Below, one piece after another: positions 19,972 through 28,069 of a stretch of 64,000 nucleotides of DNA (positions are counted from its first letter, which is position 1; each line of letters starts with the position of its first letter). The notes under the pieces are model-generated. The model did not search any database. It saw only the letters and a program-made list of their open reading frames with translations, and was not told the DNA's origin. The stretch is from Phycisphaeraceae bacterium (GTDB lineage Bacteria; Planctomycetota; Phycisphaerae; Phycisphaerales; UBA1924). The DNA lies in contig JAHBXL010000006.1 in NCBI GenBank assembly GCA_019636495.1, positions 148,417 to 212,416 on the forward strand, given 5' to 3'. Both the position numbers and the translations under genes were made by a program.

Positions 19972-21840
19972 ATGCGATCGGACGGCCCGAACCTGCTGCC
20001 CGCGCCGCGCCGGCTGACCATCACGGCCGGCCTGGCACAGGTGCCGCCGGACACGGCCCGGAGCGTGCACGATTGGTCGCTGCGGACTGACAGACTGCGC
20101 GATGCCGATGGAGCCCGCGGTTGGCTCGCTGTTGACGCCTCGGACCAACGCGTCCGACACCCCGAGGGCTACCGGCTCACCGTTCGCCCGTGGACCATCG
20201 GCGCCTCGCGCTGGCCCGCCGTGACCGTGCGCGCCGCCACCGCCCGGGGCGCGACGAACGCGCTCCGCACGCTGGCCCAACTCCTGGACCAGTACCCACG
20301 CGCACTGCCGGCGATGGAGATCGACGACGAGCCATCGTTTGCCGTCCGCGGCGTGATGCTCGACGTCTCGCGCACGCGCGTCCCGACCATGGAATCGCTG
20401 CGCGAGGCGGTCGACCTCTTCGCCTCGCTCAAGGTCAACCACCTCCAGTTGTACACCGAGCACGCCTTCGCCTACGACGGGCACGAAGAGGTCTGGCGCG
20501 ATGCCTCGCCCGTCACGCCCGACGAGGCCCGCGCCCTCGATGCCTACTGCCGCGAGCGGGGAGTCGAACTGGCCGCGAACCAGAACTGCTTCGGCCACCT
20601 GGCCCGCTGGCTGCGCCTGCCGCGCTACAACACGCTCGCGGAGATCGAGGGAGACAACGAGTGGCGGTTCCTCGAGTACCCGCGGCGGGGGCCGTTCTCG
20701 CTCTGCCCGGTGCTTCCGGGGAGCGCCGACCTGGTGCGCGACCTGCTGGGGCAACTGTGCCCGTGCATTGCCTCGCCGCTGGTCAACATCGGCTGCGATG
20801 AGACGTTCGACGTGGGGTTCGGCCGCAGCGCGCTCGAGGTCGCGCGGCGCGGCGGGGGCGAGGAGGGGCGCGTGTCGCTCTACGTCGAGTTCGTCAACCG
20901 CGTGTGCGGCATCGCGCACACACTGGGCAGGCGGCCGATGTTCTGGGCCGACATCGCGCTCACACGCCCGGAGTGCCTTCGCGACCTGCCGCGAGACCTG
21001 ATCGGCCTGGCCTGGGGCTACGAGCCCGATGCAGCCTTCGACCGCTGGTGCGCAGCACTGCGCGAAGCGGGCATGCAGGCGTGGGTCTGCCCCGGCACGT
21101 CGAGTTGGCGATCAATCACGGGGCGCACCAGCGAGCGCCGCGAGAACATCGCCCGCGCCGCCGAGCAGGGCGCTGCCGCGCACGCCGCGGGCTTCCTGGT
21201 CACCGACTGGGGCGACGCGGGACATCATCAGCAATGGCCTGTCGCGCTGGCGGGCATCGCCCACGGCGCGGCCGCGGCGTGGAACGCGGGCGCTGCGCGA
21301 CAATACGACGCGCGTGCGACATCGCTGCACGTGTTCGGCGACCGCACGCTGGGCATCGGTCCGTGGCTCGATGAACTCGGCGATGCGGACCTGGACCTTC
21401 GGCGCTCGTGTCGCGTGCCGCGAAGGAGCGAGCCGGGCGTGCGCAACGCGACGGCGATCTTCACCGACCTGCACCCGCCGGTGGAAGCGCCCGAGGGCTG
21501 GAACGCCGGGCAGCACGGCCGATACGTCCTCGCGGACGCCGGGGCTTTCGAGCGCGTTGCGGCACGTATCCACGAACTGGCCGCGCGGGTGCCGCGGCCC
21601 GATGACCCGCTCCTGCGCGACGAGATCTCGCACACCCTGGCGTACGCACACTTCGCGGCCGAGCACGGCGCGGCGTGGCGACGGGCCGGGCCGCCGGGCC
21701 GCCCCGAGCGCGCGGGCCTTGCCGACCGCGCGCGCTCGATCCTGGCCGAACACCGGCGGCTGTGGCTGCTGCGCAGCCGTCCGGGCGGGCTGGATGAATC
21801 CTGCTCGCCGCTGCGGCGCGTGATCGACGACCTGAAGTAG
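19972..21840 (+). CDS. GH20-like beta-N-acetylhexosaminidase-family hydrolase
   Basis: 622 residues from the ATG at 19972, directly after the marR stop. An N-terminal zincin-like GH20b domain ends near EIDDEPSFAVRGVMLDVSR (about residue 115-133), which introduces the TIM barrel. The barrel shows NHLQLYTEHAF, AANQNCFGHLARW and NIGCDETFDVGFGRS, which holds the Asp-Glu catalytic pair of family 20 (substrate-assisted hydrolysis of N-acetylhexosamine ends). No signal peptide is visible, so it may act inside the cell on imported fragments. The C-terminal 150 residues are helical. Substrate is inferred only from the family. Confidence 0.75.
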   Translation: MRSDGPNLLPAPRRLTITAGLAQVPPDTARSVHDWSLRTDRLRDADGARGWLAVDASDQRVRHPEGYRLTVRPWTIGASRWPAVTVRAATARGATNALRTLAQLLDQYPRALPAMEIDDEPSFAVRGVMLDVSRTRVPTMESLREAVDLFASLKVNHLQLYTEHAFAYDGHEEVWRDASPVTPDEARALDAYCRERGVELAANQNCFGHLARWLRLPRYNTLAEIEGDNEWRFLEYPRRGPFSLCPVLPGSADLVRDLLGQLCPCIASPLVNIGCDETFDVGFGRSALEVARRGGGEEGRVSLYVEFVNRVCGIAHTLGRRPMFWADIALTRPECLRDLPRDLIGLAWGYEPDAAFDRWCAALREAGMQAWVCPGTSSWRSITGRTSERRENIARAAEQGAAAHAAGFLVTDWGDAGHHQQWPVALAGIAHGAAAAWNAGAARQYDARATSLHVFGDRTLGIGPWLDELGDADLDLRRSCRVPRRSEPGVRNATAIFTDLHPPVEAPEGWNAGQHGRYVLADAGAFERVAARIHELAARVPRPDDPLLRDEISHTLAYAHFAAEHGAAWRRAGPPGRPERAGLADRARSILAEHRRLWLLRSRPGGLDESCSPLRRVIDDLK

Positions 21841-21853
21841 CCCCCCTGCCCCC

Positions 21854-21898
21854 ACCCACCCCACCCACCCCACCCACCCCCCCCACCCCACCCACCCC
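21854..21898. repeat. 9-base tandem repeat (ACCCACCCC x5), G-quadruplex prone
   Basis: Five exact-length 9-base units, ACCCACCCC, with one substitution (unit 4 is CCCCACCCC). The minus strand carries repeated GGGGTGGGT, which can form G-quadruplexes. It lies between the GH20-like gene and the pirin promoter. Confidence 0.85.
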
Positions 21899-21919
21899 TT
21901 CCCGCCTGCGCCCCGAGGG

Positions 21920-21948
21920 TTGACCCGCCGCGGCCGTGGCGATATAGT
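21920..21948 (+). promoter_or_regulatory. Promoter of pirin gene
   Basis: TTGACC and TATAGT with the ideal 17-base spacing. It is among the best sigma70-type promoters in the window. Confidence 0.75.
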
Positions 21949-21949
21949 C

Positions 21950-21983
21950 GTTGCAACAAGTATCGTGATCACAGGTATCACGA
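21950..21983. promoter_or_regulatory. Predicted MarR-type operator of pirin
   Basis: GTTGCAAC (21950-21957) lies at the same distance from the -10 as GTTGCCAC does at marR. It is followed by a second inverted repeat, TCGTGAT / ATCACGA (21963-21969 and 21977-21983, 7-base centre). Both lie between the -10 and the ribosome site. Confidence 0.5.
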
Positions 21984-21997
21984 CCGGGAGACCAATC

Positions 21998-22702
21998 ATG
22001 ATCCGCATCCGAAAGTCCGAAGACCGCGGCCGCGGCGAGCACGGCTGGCTGAGCGCGCGCCACACCTTCTCATTCGCCGATTACCGCGACCCCGCGCACA
22101 TGCACTTCCGCGCCATGCGCGTGATGAACGAGGACCGCGTCGCCGGCGGGTTCGGCTTTGATGCTCACCCGCACAACGACATGGAGATCATCACCTACAT
22201 GGTCTCGGGCGCGCTCCGGCACGGCGACCGCATCGGCTCCGGCCACACCGCGATCCTGCGGCCCGGCGAGGTGCAGCGCATCTCGGCCGGCACCGGCATC
22301 GTGCACAGCGAGCACAACGCCTCGGAAACCGAGCCGGCGCACCTGCTGCAGATCTGGATCTTCCCCGATCGGAAGGGGCACACGCCGCGCTACGACCAAA
22401 AGCCCTTCGCCGAGAGCGAGCGCCGCGATGCGCTGCGGCTGGTCGCCTCGCCCGATGGGGCCGATGGCTCGCTGGCCATCCATCAGGATGCTCGCATCTA
22501 TGCCTCGCTGCCCTCGGCGGGCTCAACAATCTCGCACGCGCTCGCGCCCGGGCGCGGCGCGTGGGTGCAGGTTGTCCGCGGCGAGATCGCCGTCAACGGC
22601 CACACGCTGCGCCCCGGCGACGGCGCCGCGGTCGAAGGCGAACCCGCGGTGACGATCAACGCCGTCGAGGACAGCGAACTCCTGCTGTTCGACCTGGCCT
22701 GA
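21998..22702 (+). CDS. Pirin family protein (bicupin)
   Basis: 234 residues from the ATG at 21998 (GGGAG 8 bases upstream). Typical pirin opening with SEDRGRGEHGWLSARHTFSF, then the metal site GFDAHPHNDMEIITYMVSG and GTGIVHSEHNAS, which together supply three His and a Glu. The second cupin is degenerate as usual. Pirins of this short (YhhW-like) type can oxidise quercetin-like flavonols or act as redox-sensing regulators. Control by the nearby MarR protein is suggested by the promoter sites, which would fit an oxidant or phenolic stress response (inference). Confidence 0.9.
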   Translation: MIRIRKSEDRGRGEHGWLSARHTFSFADYRDPAHMHFRAMRVMNEDRVAGGFGFDAHPHNDMEIITYMVSGALRHGDRIGSGHTAILRPGEVQRISAGTGIVHSEHNASETEPAHLLQIWIFPDRKGHTPRYDQKPFAESERRDALRLVASPDGADGSLAIHQDARIYASLPSAGSTISHALAPGRGAWVQVVRGEIAVNGHTLRPGDGAAVEGEPAVTINAVEDSELLLFDLA

Positions 22703-22734
22703 AGACTCCGCACGCGGGACTCCGGACCCGAGGC

Positions 22735-23412
22735 TCATTTCACGCAGCGGTACACGAACGCCGGGGGCATGTTGGCCCACACCACGCGGCCGACGTGCAC
22801 CTCGCTGAACGTGTCGCGCAGCAGGCGGCGGAAGATCCACGCGCTGCGCACCAGCATCGATGCCTGGTAGGTGAACGTGCGGAACTCGCCGCCGGGCTTG
22901 AGAACGCGGTGCGTGGCTTCCAGGATCCGCCGGCGCGGCTGCTCGGGAATGCTGGTCCACGCCAGGCCGCTGATGATCGCATCGACCGTGCCGGGCTCGA
23001 TGCCCTCGCGCCGGCAGATGCCCTCGACATTCGCGGCGTCGTCGTTGACGACCAGCGCCTCGGGATACTGGCTCCGCACCGCCGCGGCCATCTTGGTGTT
23101 GAACTCGATGGCGATGAACCGGCCGCGACCGTTGCCTACGCGTCCGCTCTGGCGCGGGTCGAGCCAGTCGTGCGGCATGGCGTCGAGCACGGCACGAGTG
23201 AAGACGCCGGTGCCCGGCCCGAACTCGACCACCGCGCGAACGGAGCGGAAATCGATGCCGCGGACCATTGCCGCGGCGAGGGCGCGGCCGCTGGGTGCGA
23301 TCGCGCCGATGCGGCCGGGGTGGCGGATGAACTCGCGGAGAAAGGCGATCGAGTCGCGGGTCCGCGGCCCGCGACGGCTTGCCGATGGCCGTGGTGCTGT
23401 GCCTGTACTCAT
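22735..23412 (-). CDS. Class I SAM methyltransferase, phospholipid N-methyltransferase-like
   Basis: 225 residues. The opening FLREFIRHPGRIGAIAPSGRALA and the SAM-binding VVEFGPGTGVFTRAVLD match the PmtA-like group that methylates phosphatidylethanolamine. They also resemble the rRNA adenine dimethylase fold. FIAIEFNTKMAAAVRSQYP gives the acidic SAM contact. No membrane segment is seen. It converges on pirin (32-base gap) and lies 81 bases downstream of the histidine kinase gene on the same strand. Lipid methylation is a family-based guess. Confidence 0.7.
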   Translation of the reverse strand: MSTGTAPRPSASRRGPRTRDSIAFLREFIRHPGRIGAIAPSGRALAAAMVRGIDFRSVRAVVEFGPGTGVFTRAVLDAMPHDWLDPRQSGRVGNGRGRFIAIEFNTKMAAAVRSQYPEALVVNDDAANVEGICRREGIEPGTVDAIISGLAWTSIPEQPRRRILEATHRVLKPGGEFRTFTYQASMLVRSAWIFRRLLRDTFSEVHVGRVVWANMPPAFVYRCVK

Positions 23413-23493
23413 GGCGACCGGGGACTCCTTTGGACCGCAAAGATTAGCGTTTCAGTCGCGGCCGCGCCGCCGCACTCGTTCCGTACGCCGTCC

Positions 23494-25215
23494 TTACAGG
23501 TCCGGGTCCGCGGAGTTGCCCGACCGAGACGCGGCGGTCGCGGAGGGATCGGCCCGCGCGCCATCGGCCGGCATGATGATGGTGAACGTCGCGCCGCGGC
23601 CTTCGGAAGACTCGAGCCGCACGCGTCCGCCGTGTTCTTCGATGATCCGCTTGGTCACGGCCAGGCCAAGGCCCGTGCCGCGGAGACCCTTGGAGGTCTG
23701 GAATGGCTGGAAGATCGAGTCGTGCCGTTCAGCGGCGATGCCCGGCCCGTTGTCGATGACGTCGATGCGGAACATGGCGCGTGCCTGGCCCTGCGCCGGG
23801 AGGTACGCCGCGCGTACCGTGACGGCGCCGGTCTGCGGCTCGACGGCTTCGACGGCGTTGCCCATCAGGTTGATGAGCGCCTGGTGCATGAGACTGGGAT
23901 CGAGCAGGACCGGGGGCATCTCGGGGTCGGCATCGATGATGAGCGCGACACCGCGGGCCGTGCAGAGATCGTGCAGCAGTTGGGCGCAGTCCTCGATGAG
24001 CGCGCCGACCTTGACGAGTTCGTACTCCAGCGTGCGGCGGGCCGAGTAGGCCAGCATGTTCATCGTCAGGCCCATGATGCGGTCGATGTTCCGCTTGAGG
24101 ATCGCCCACCCGCCGCGGGCGATCTTGAGGTCTTCCTTCTTCAGTCCCATCTCGACCACGTCCGCCCCGCCGCGAAGGCCCTGCAGGATGTTCTTGATCG
24201 AGTGCGACAGGCTGGCGACGGTCTCGCCGATCGCGGCGAGTCGCTCGGTCTGGAGGCGCTTGGCAAAGCCCTCGGCGTTGGCGAGGGCCAGGCCCGTGTG
24301 CCGCGCGATGGCGTTGAGCAGCGCGAGTTGCTCGGGCGTGAAGGTGTAGTTGGCGATGGAGGAATCGACGTAGATCGCGCCGAACTTGCGGTCGCCGAAC
24401 TCGATGGGCGAGCAGAGCGCGGAACGGATGTGGAACTGCTGCACGCTGTCGCCCTTGGCGAAGCGCGGATCGGTCATGGCGTTGCTGCTGAGCACGCCCT
24501 CGCTGCCCGTCATCGCGTGCTGCAGGATGGTGCGCGACACGTGGATGCGCGCATCCTTCTTGTCCTTGGGCGGCGTGCGGTACTTGACCACGACCGGCCG
24601 CGGCGTGGCGGGCGGGCCCTTGGGCCGCGCCGGCGCGGCGACCTGCCCCGGCGCGGGCTCATCGTGCAGCAGGATGAACCCGCGCTCGGGCTTGAACTCG
24701 TTGAACACCAGTTCCATCACGCCGGCGAGCAGTTCCTCCCGCGCCGTCGTCTGCGCCGTGAGCGCGGTCAGGCGGTAGATGACCTGCAGGTGGTGCACCG
24801 CGGCGGTGCGCGGCTCGGGCTCGGCCATGATCACCGAGTCGTCGTTCGAGGGAATCGCACGCTCGATCTGCGTGTCCATCTGGTCGGGCCGCACCACGCG
24901 GATGACATCGCGCGAATCATCGCCCTCGCGCCGGCCGAACATCCAGAGCGTGGAGCCGGTGCGGATCTGGTCACCCAGGCGCAGCCGCGTGCGCTCGGGG
25001 ATGCGGACGCCGTTGACGTAGGTGCCGTTCTGCGATTCGAGGTCGCGGATGTACCACTCGCCATCATCGGGAGTCAGTTCGGCGTGCCGCCGCGAGACGG
25101 TGGTGTCGGTCGTGGGCAGGGCCTCGGACGAGCGGCCGATGAGTTGTGGCTCGTTGAGCGGGAGGGCGAAGGTCTTGCCCTTGTCGGGTCCCTGGATGAC
25201 GGTGAGCGTCAGCAC
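23494..25215 (-). CDS. FHA-GAF sensor histidine kinase (orphan)
   Basis: 573 residues. I place the start at the GTG at 25215 because the FHA domain follows at once (LTLTVIQGPDKGKTFALPL); the frame stays open upstream with a Cys-rich, unlikely peptide. Order: FHA (about 1-95, with IGRSSE, SRRHAEL and SQNGTYVNG), linker, GAF (about 140-320), HisKA with SLSHSIKN (His 338), and HATPase with QALINLMGNAVEAV (N box), DNGPGIA (G1), FQPFQTSKG (F) and GTGLGLAV (G2). No membrane segment, so it is cytosolic. The FHA reads phosphothreonine, so it may link Ser/Thr kinases to two-component signalling. No response regulator is adjacent. Confidence 0.85.
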   Translation of the reverse strand: MLTLTVIQGPDKGKTFALPLNEPQLIGRSSEALPTTDTTVSRRHAELTPDDGEWYIRDLESQNGTYVNGVRIPERTRLRLGDQIRTGSTLWMFGRREGDDSRDVIRVVRPDQMDTQIERAIPSNDDSVIMAEPEPRTAAVHHLQVIYRLTALTAQTTAREELLAGVMELVFNEFKPERGFILLHDEPAPGQVAAPARPKGPPATPRPVVVKYRTPPKDKKDARIHVSRTILQHAMTGSEGVLSSNAMTDPRFAKGDSVQQFHIRSALCSPIEFGDRKFGAIYVDSSIANYTFTPEQLALLNAIARHTGLALANAEGFAKRLQTERLAAIGETVASLSHSIKNILQGLRGGADVVEMGLKKEDLKIARGGWAILKRNIDRIMGLTMNMLAYSARRTLEYELVKVGALIEDCAQLLHDLCTARGVALIIDADPEMPPVLLDPSLMHQALINLMGNAVEAVEPQTGAVTVRAAYLPAQGQARAMFRIDVIDNGPGIAAERHDSIFQPFQTSKGLRGTGLGLAVTKRIIEEHGGRVRLESSEGRGATFTIIMPADGARADPSATAASRSGNSADPDL

Positions 25216-25250
25216 GGGTGACGGTACGCGGCGGAGCCGAAGCGGGCTCC

Positions 25251-25289
25251 GCAAAGCAGCAAAGCGGCAAATGGCAAAGCAGCAAATCA
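25251..25289. repeat. 8-base tandem repeat (GCAAAGCA-like x5)
   Basis: Units GCAAAGCA, GCAAAGCG, GCAAATG, GCAAAGCA and GCAAATCA in the 112-base gap between the kinase start and the toxin stop. Confidence 0.75.
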
Positions 25290-25327
25290 GGAGACAGGAA
25301 GAACCGCAGGGCCCGAGACTGCCCCAC

Positions 25328-25645
25328 CTACAGCTCCAGATCGCCGCCTTCGAGAACAGCCCTGGCCACATGCCGGATGTGCAGGATGTGCACCTGTCTG
25401 GCGCAGATCGTGAAGATCACTCGGTGAGACTTGAAGATGACCTGCCGGAGCTCGCAGCCTGCCACAGCCCCATTCTCTCGGGCAAGCGAGAACCGAGCGG
25501 GCATTGTCGACAGAGCACCAACGGTGTCCTCGAAGCCCTCATACCAGCGAAGGGCCGCTTCGAGTGACGCGTGCTCGGCGATGTACCTGGCCGCTTCAAC
25601 AGCCTCATCGCGGGCCTTCGCGCGAAGGATGACGTCGTACCGCAT
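25328..25645 (-). CDS. RelE/ParE family toxin
   Basis: 105 residues, the usual size for the family. It has the ParE-like helical hairpin (AVEAARYIAEHASLEAALRW), the mid segment MPARFSL, and the strand pair ELRQVIFKSHRVIFTI followed by VHILHIRHVAR near the end. RelE members cut mRNA on the ribosome, ParE members poison gyrase; which applies cannot be told. It starts five bases after the antitoxin stop on the minus strand, the common antitoxin-first order. Confidence 0.85.
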   Translation of the reverse strand: MRYDVILRAKARDEAVEAARYIAEHASLEAALRWYEGFEDTVGALSTMPARFSLARENGAVAGCELRQVIFKSHRVIFTICARQVHILHIRHVARAVLEGGDLEL

Positions 25646-25650
25646 GGCGC

Positions 25651-25953
25651 CTACCGCTTACGAGAACGCTTGACCCCCAGCGCCTTGCGCACGTCCGCCA
25701 GAGCTTCCGCGGCGGGAACACCGGGCTCGCCACGATCGAGCGACGCGATCCGTTCTTTGAGGATGCGCTCGGCCTGCACCGAGTCGATCACGTCGAGCAT
25801 GCGCTGGTAGGCCTCGGCATCCTGAACCACCACGCGAGCCCGGCCGTTGATGGTGAGCACCTCCGGCCTTCCCGTCTCGGACAGTCGCTCGATGTGGGCC
25901 TTGTGGTCGCGCAGGAACGCGGTCAGGGGATGGATGTCGTTCATCTGAACCAT
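25651..25953 (-). CDS. Phd/YefM family antitoxin
   Basis: 100 residues from the ATG at 25953, supported by GAGAGG seven bases upstream; an ATG at 25944 is the alternative. The N-terminal DNA-binding fold is clear: LTAFLRDHKAHIERLSETG then PEVLTINGRARVVVQDAEAY, ending with a helix that would wrap the toxin. It should neutralise the downstream ParE/RelE-like toxin and repress the shared promoter. The upstream 25970-25995 region is unusually AT-rich and palindromic. Confidence 0.85.
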   Translation of the reverse strand: MVQMNDIHPLTAFLRDHKAHIERLSETGRPEVLTINGRARVVVQDAEAYQRMLDVIDSVQAERILKERIASLDRGEPGVPAAEALADVRKALGVKRSRKR

Positions 25954-25969
25954 TCGGCATCCTCTCAGA

Positions 25970-25995
25970 GAATGATCATGATATTCTATGATACC
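25970..25995. promoter_or_regulatory. AT-rich palindromic operator of the toxin-antitoxin pair
   Basis: Overlapping palindromes ATGATCAT and ATCATGAT lie next to TAGAAT and TATCAT read on the minus strand, 20-40 bases before the antitoxin start. It is a natural binding place for a Phd-type repressor. The -35 is unclear. Confidence 0.45.
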
Positions 25996-26088
25996 ACTCG
26001 CAGTCCGACATGGCCACCATTCGGGGGCCCCTTTATCCGTTGGCGCTTCAAGGCAAAGCACGTACCCGGGGCACCCGCCGGGCCCTCG

Positions 26089-26523
26089 TCACTCGAACTG
26101 CGGCGTTGCGCCGGGGCGGGTGTAGCCCCAGATTCGGATGTAGCGGCCCTCGGTGGTGAAGCGGATGCTGAGGGAGCGGAGGAGGGCTTTGAGTTCGACG
26201 ATGCGCTTGGCGCGGGAGCCTTTGGGTTCATCGAGATCGCTGACATCGAGATCGAGCCATTCGACGCATGCGAGGATCGGCATGAACTCGTCCCATGGAG
26301 CCCAGAGTTCGACGTCCTTCGGATCGCCATCGAGGCACGCACAGCGATACCGCCGTATGAGTTGCCACGCGGGAGAATCGCGAAGTTCTCGCCAACGCGT
26401 GCTGTTCATCCACGAGACCAGCTGATCACACTGGATGATTTCGGGGAGGCGGGGGTGAACATCGTCGCATCGCGCCCAGCGTGCGTTCAGACGAGGCTGC
26501 CAGTTGTGTGCGAAGCCGGACAT
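26089..26523 (-). CDS. Hypothetical Trp-rich protein
   Basis: 144 residues from the ATG at 26523. Trp-rich, with WMNSTRWRELRDSPAWQLI, RYRCACLDGD and a C-terminal IRFTTEGRYIRIWGYTRPG. The fold looks alpha/beta and soluble, with no signal peptide. The 'N-x-T-x-W-x-x-L' segment and the ending in a short IRIWGY strand recall small DUF6678-like proteins, but I am not certain. Codon use and GC fit a real gene. It may belong with the adjacent toxin-antitoxin genes in a small accessory segment. Confidence 0.55.
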   Translation of the reverse strand: MSGFAHNWQPRLNARWARCDDVHPRLPEIIQCDQLVSWMNSTRWRELRDSPAWQLIRRYRCACLDGDPKDVELWAPWDEFMPILACVEWLDLDVSDLDEPKGSRAKRIVELKALLRSLSIRFTTEGRYIRIWGYTRPGATPQFE

Positions 26524-27149
26524 GGGCGGAGTGTACTGCTCGTGGCGCTGGATGCTCCAGCGGGCAAAGTTGCAATCGGCGCTTGTGCAGGGGGAGGCGT
26601 GCCGCCTCCCCTGCAACCCCACCTGCGGGAGGCAGGGAGTTTGCGCGCGACCCTCGCCGAAAGATGTAGAAGAAGAACTGCAGTGGCCTCAACCGGAGGC
26701 TGGCACAGCTGGCTCCATTGCGTTGAAGCGCCACGGGTCCGGCGGTTTTGGGCCGGGCCCGTGCGCTGGCGAAGAAGATTTGCAGTGGCCTCAAACTCCC
26801 CCCCACCCCAACCACCCGGCCCGGCTTGAGGGCCAAGGCCAAGAGGACGAGGGGTATGAGTACCGCGGTCCACGGGGCAAGCCCCGTGGCGAACGACCTG
26901 AGCCCGCTCCGCGGGCGGAGAGGCGAGGGCCGGATGCATGGGCATTCGGCGCAACTGCACTTGCCCCCCTTGCGCTCGGGGCTCGGAGACAACAACTGGG
27001 TATCGATGGCACTTGGGAACACCATGCGAACGGCGCGCCCCCGCGTCACCGCGGGGGTTCCGCCAAGGCAGGAACATGCACTCGTGCGCAGCGCGCTTGG
27101 CCGCTGCGTTCGGCGGCACCCCAAGGGCACCTGTGCCATCTCGGTTCGA
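26524..27149. other. 626-base spacer rich in short palindromes
   Basis: No credible gene on either strand. It holds at least four small inverted repeats: 26587-26614 (GGGGAGGCG-type arms with one bulged G), 26870-26889 (CCACGGGGC / GCCCCGTGG), 26902-26916 (GCCCGC / GCGGGC) and 27038-27057 (CCCCCGCG / CGCGGGGG). It also has a 24-base direct repeat with 22 matches at 26669-26692 and 26771-26794. Confidence 0.6.
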
Positions 27150-27953
27150 TCACCCCACCTCAGCCGGCTTGCGATACAGCCTCGCCACCCGTGCGGCGTT
27201 GGCCACTTCGTTGCCCCAATCGTGGCGGAACTCCACGATCGGGTCGAGGTTCGCGTTCGCCTCATCGCGCATGAACAGCGAGAAACAGTCCAGCCACAGG
27301 CCCGCGCCCGTCCACGGCACGATCTCCTGGCTCAGACAACGCAGGCCGAACTCCTTGCAGTCATTGCGGAACTTCTCGGCGGTCATGCTCGGGCGGCGGC
27401 CGCCAAGGATGTGCGGGCCCTCATCGCCCTTGAGTTCCGCCGCGTGCACGCCGAGGTTGGAGTGGTGGATGAACCCGATGCCCCCGGGGCGCAGTTTGGT
27501 CTTCAGTTGCCGCACGTACTCGCGCACGGTGTCGTGCTCGACGTGCACCAGCGAATCCCACGACACGCACAGATCGACCGAGTTGTCCGCCACCGCCTCC
27601 AGCGACCTTCCATCATTCACAACGTAGGCGATGTGCGTGTCCTCCTTGAAGCGCTCGCGGCAGGCGCTCACGCATTTCTCGACCAGGTCAACGATCGTCA
27701 ACTTGCGGCAGTGCCTGCGCAGGTGGTTCGTCACGCGGCCGAAGCCGGGCGCGATCTCCAGGATGTGCCCGGCAGGAAGGAACGCGTGCAGGCGCGGCAG
27801 GATTCCCGAGTACCACAACGCGTCCGATCCGCCCCAGGGCTTGCTCCACTCATCGCCGGCCTCGGGCCAGTCGTAGCGCGACCAGTAGTTGCGGTTCCCG
27901 AGGATGTTGGGGTCTTTGACGTTGGCCAGACTCGGACCGCCGGCGGTGCTCAT
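27150..27953 (-). CDS. Class I SAM-dependent methyltransferase
   Basis: 267 residues. SAM motif I is HILEIAPGFGRVTNHL (about residues 63-78), followed by LTIVDLVEKCVSACRER (acidic ribose contact) and VDLCVSWDSLVHVEHD (motif IV region). The N-terminal YWSRYDWPEAGDEWSKPWGGS is a common cap in sugar- or glycan-modifying methyltransferases. The C-terminal half has no obvious second domain. Acceptor unknown. It lies alone between the palindrome-rich spacer and a heptamer repeat. Confidence 0.75.
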   Translation of the reverse strand: MSTAGGPSLANVKDPNILGNRNYWSRYDWPEAGDEWSKPWGGSDALWYSGILPRLHAFLPAGHILEIAPGFGRVTNHLRRHCRKLTIVDLVEKCVSACRERFKEDTHIAYVVNDGRSLEAVADNSVDLCVSWDSLVHVEHDTVREYVRQLKTKLRPGGIGFIHHSNLGVHAAELKGDEGPHILGGRRPSMTAEKFRNDCKEFGLRCLSQEIVPWTGAGLWLDCFSLFMRDEANANLDPIVEFRHDWGNEVANAARVARLYRKPAEVG

Positions 27954-28069
27954 GGGGGGCCTCTATTCGAGGTGGCTGTTTTTGGCCCATTGTAGGTGGT
28001 CGGCTGGGGCAGGAGCGACATGTCGGGAGTGGGAAGTGGGATGTCGAAGTGCAGAGTGCCAGACCTTTA

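Noticed and set aside
26524..27149. Several open frames on both strands in the spacer
   Set aside because: All have biased, motif-free translations typical of high-GC noncoding DNA and no ribosome sites that fit.
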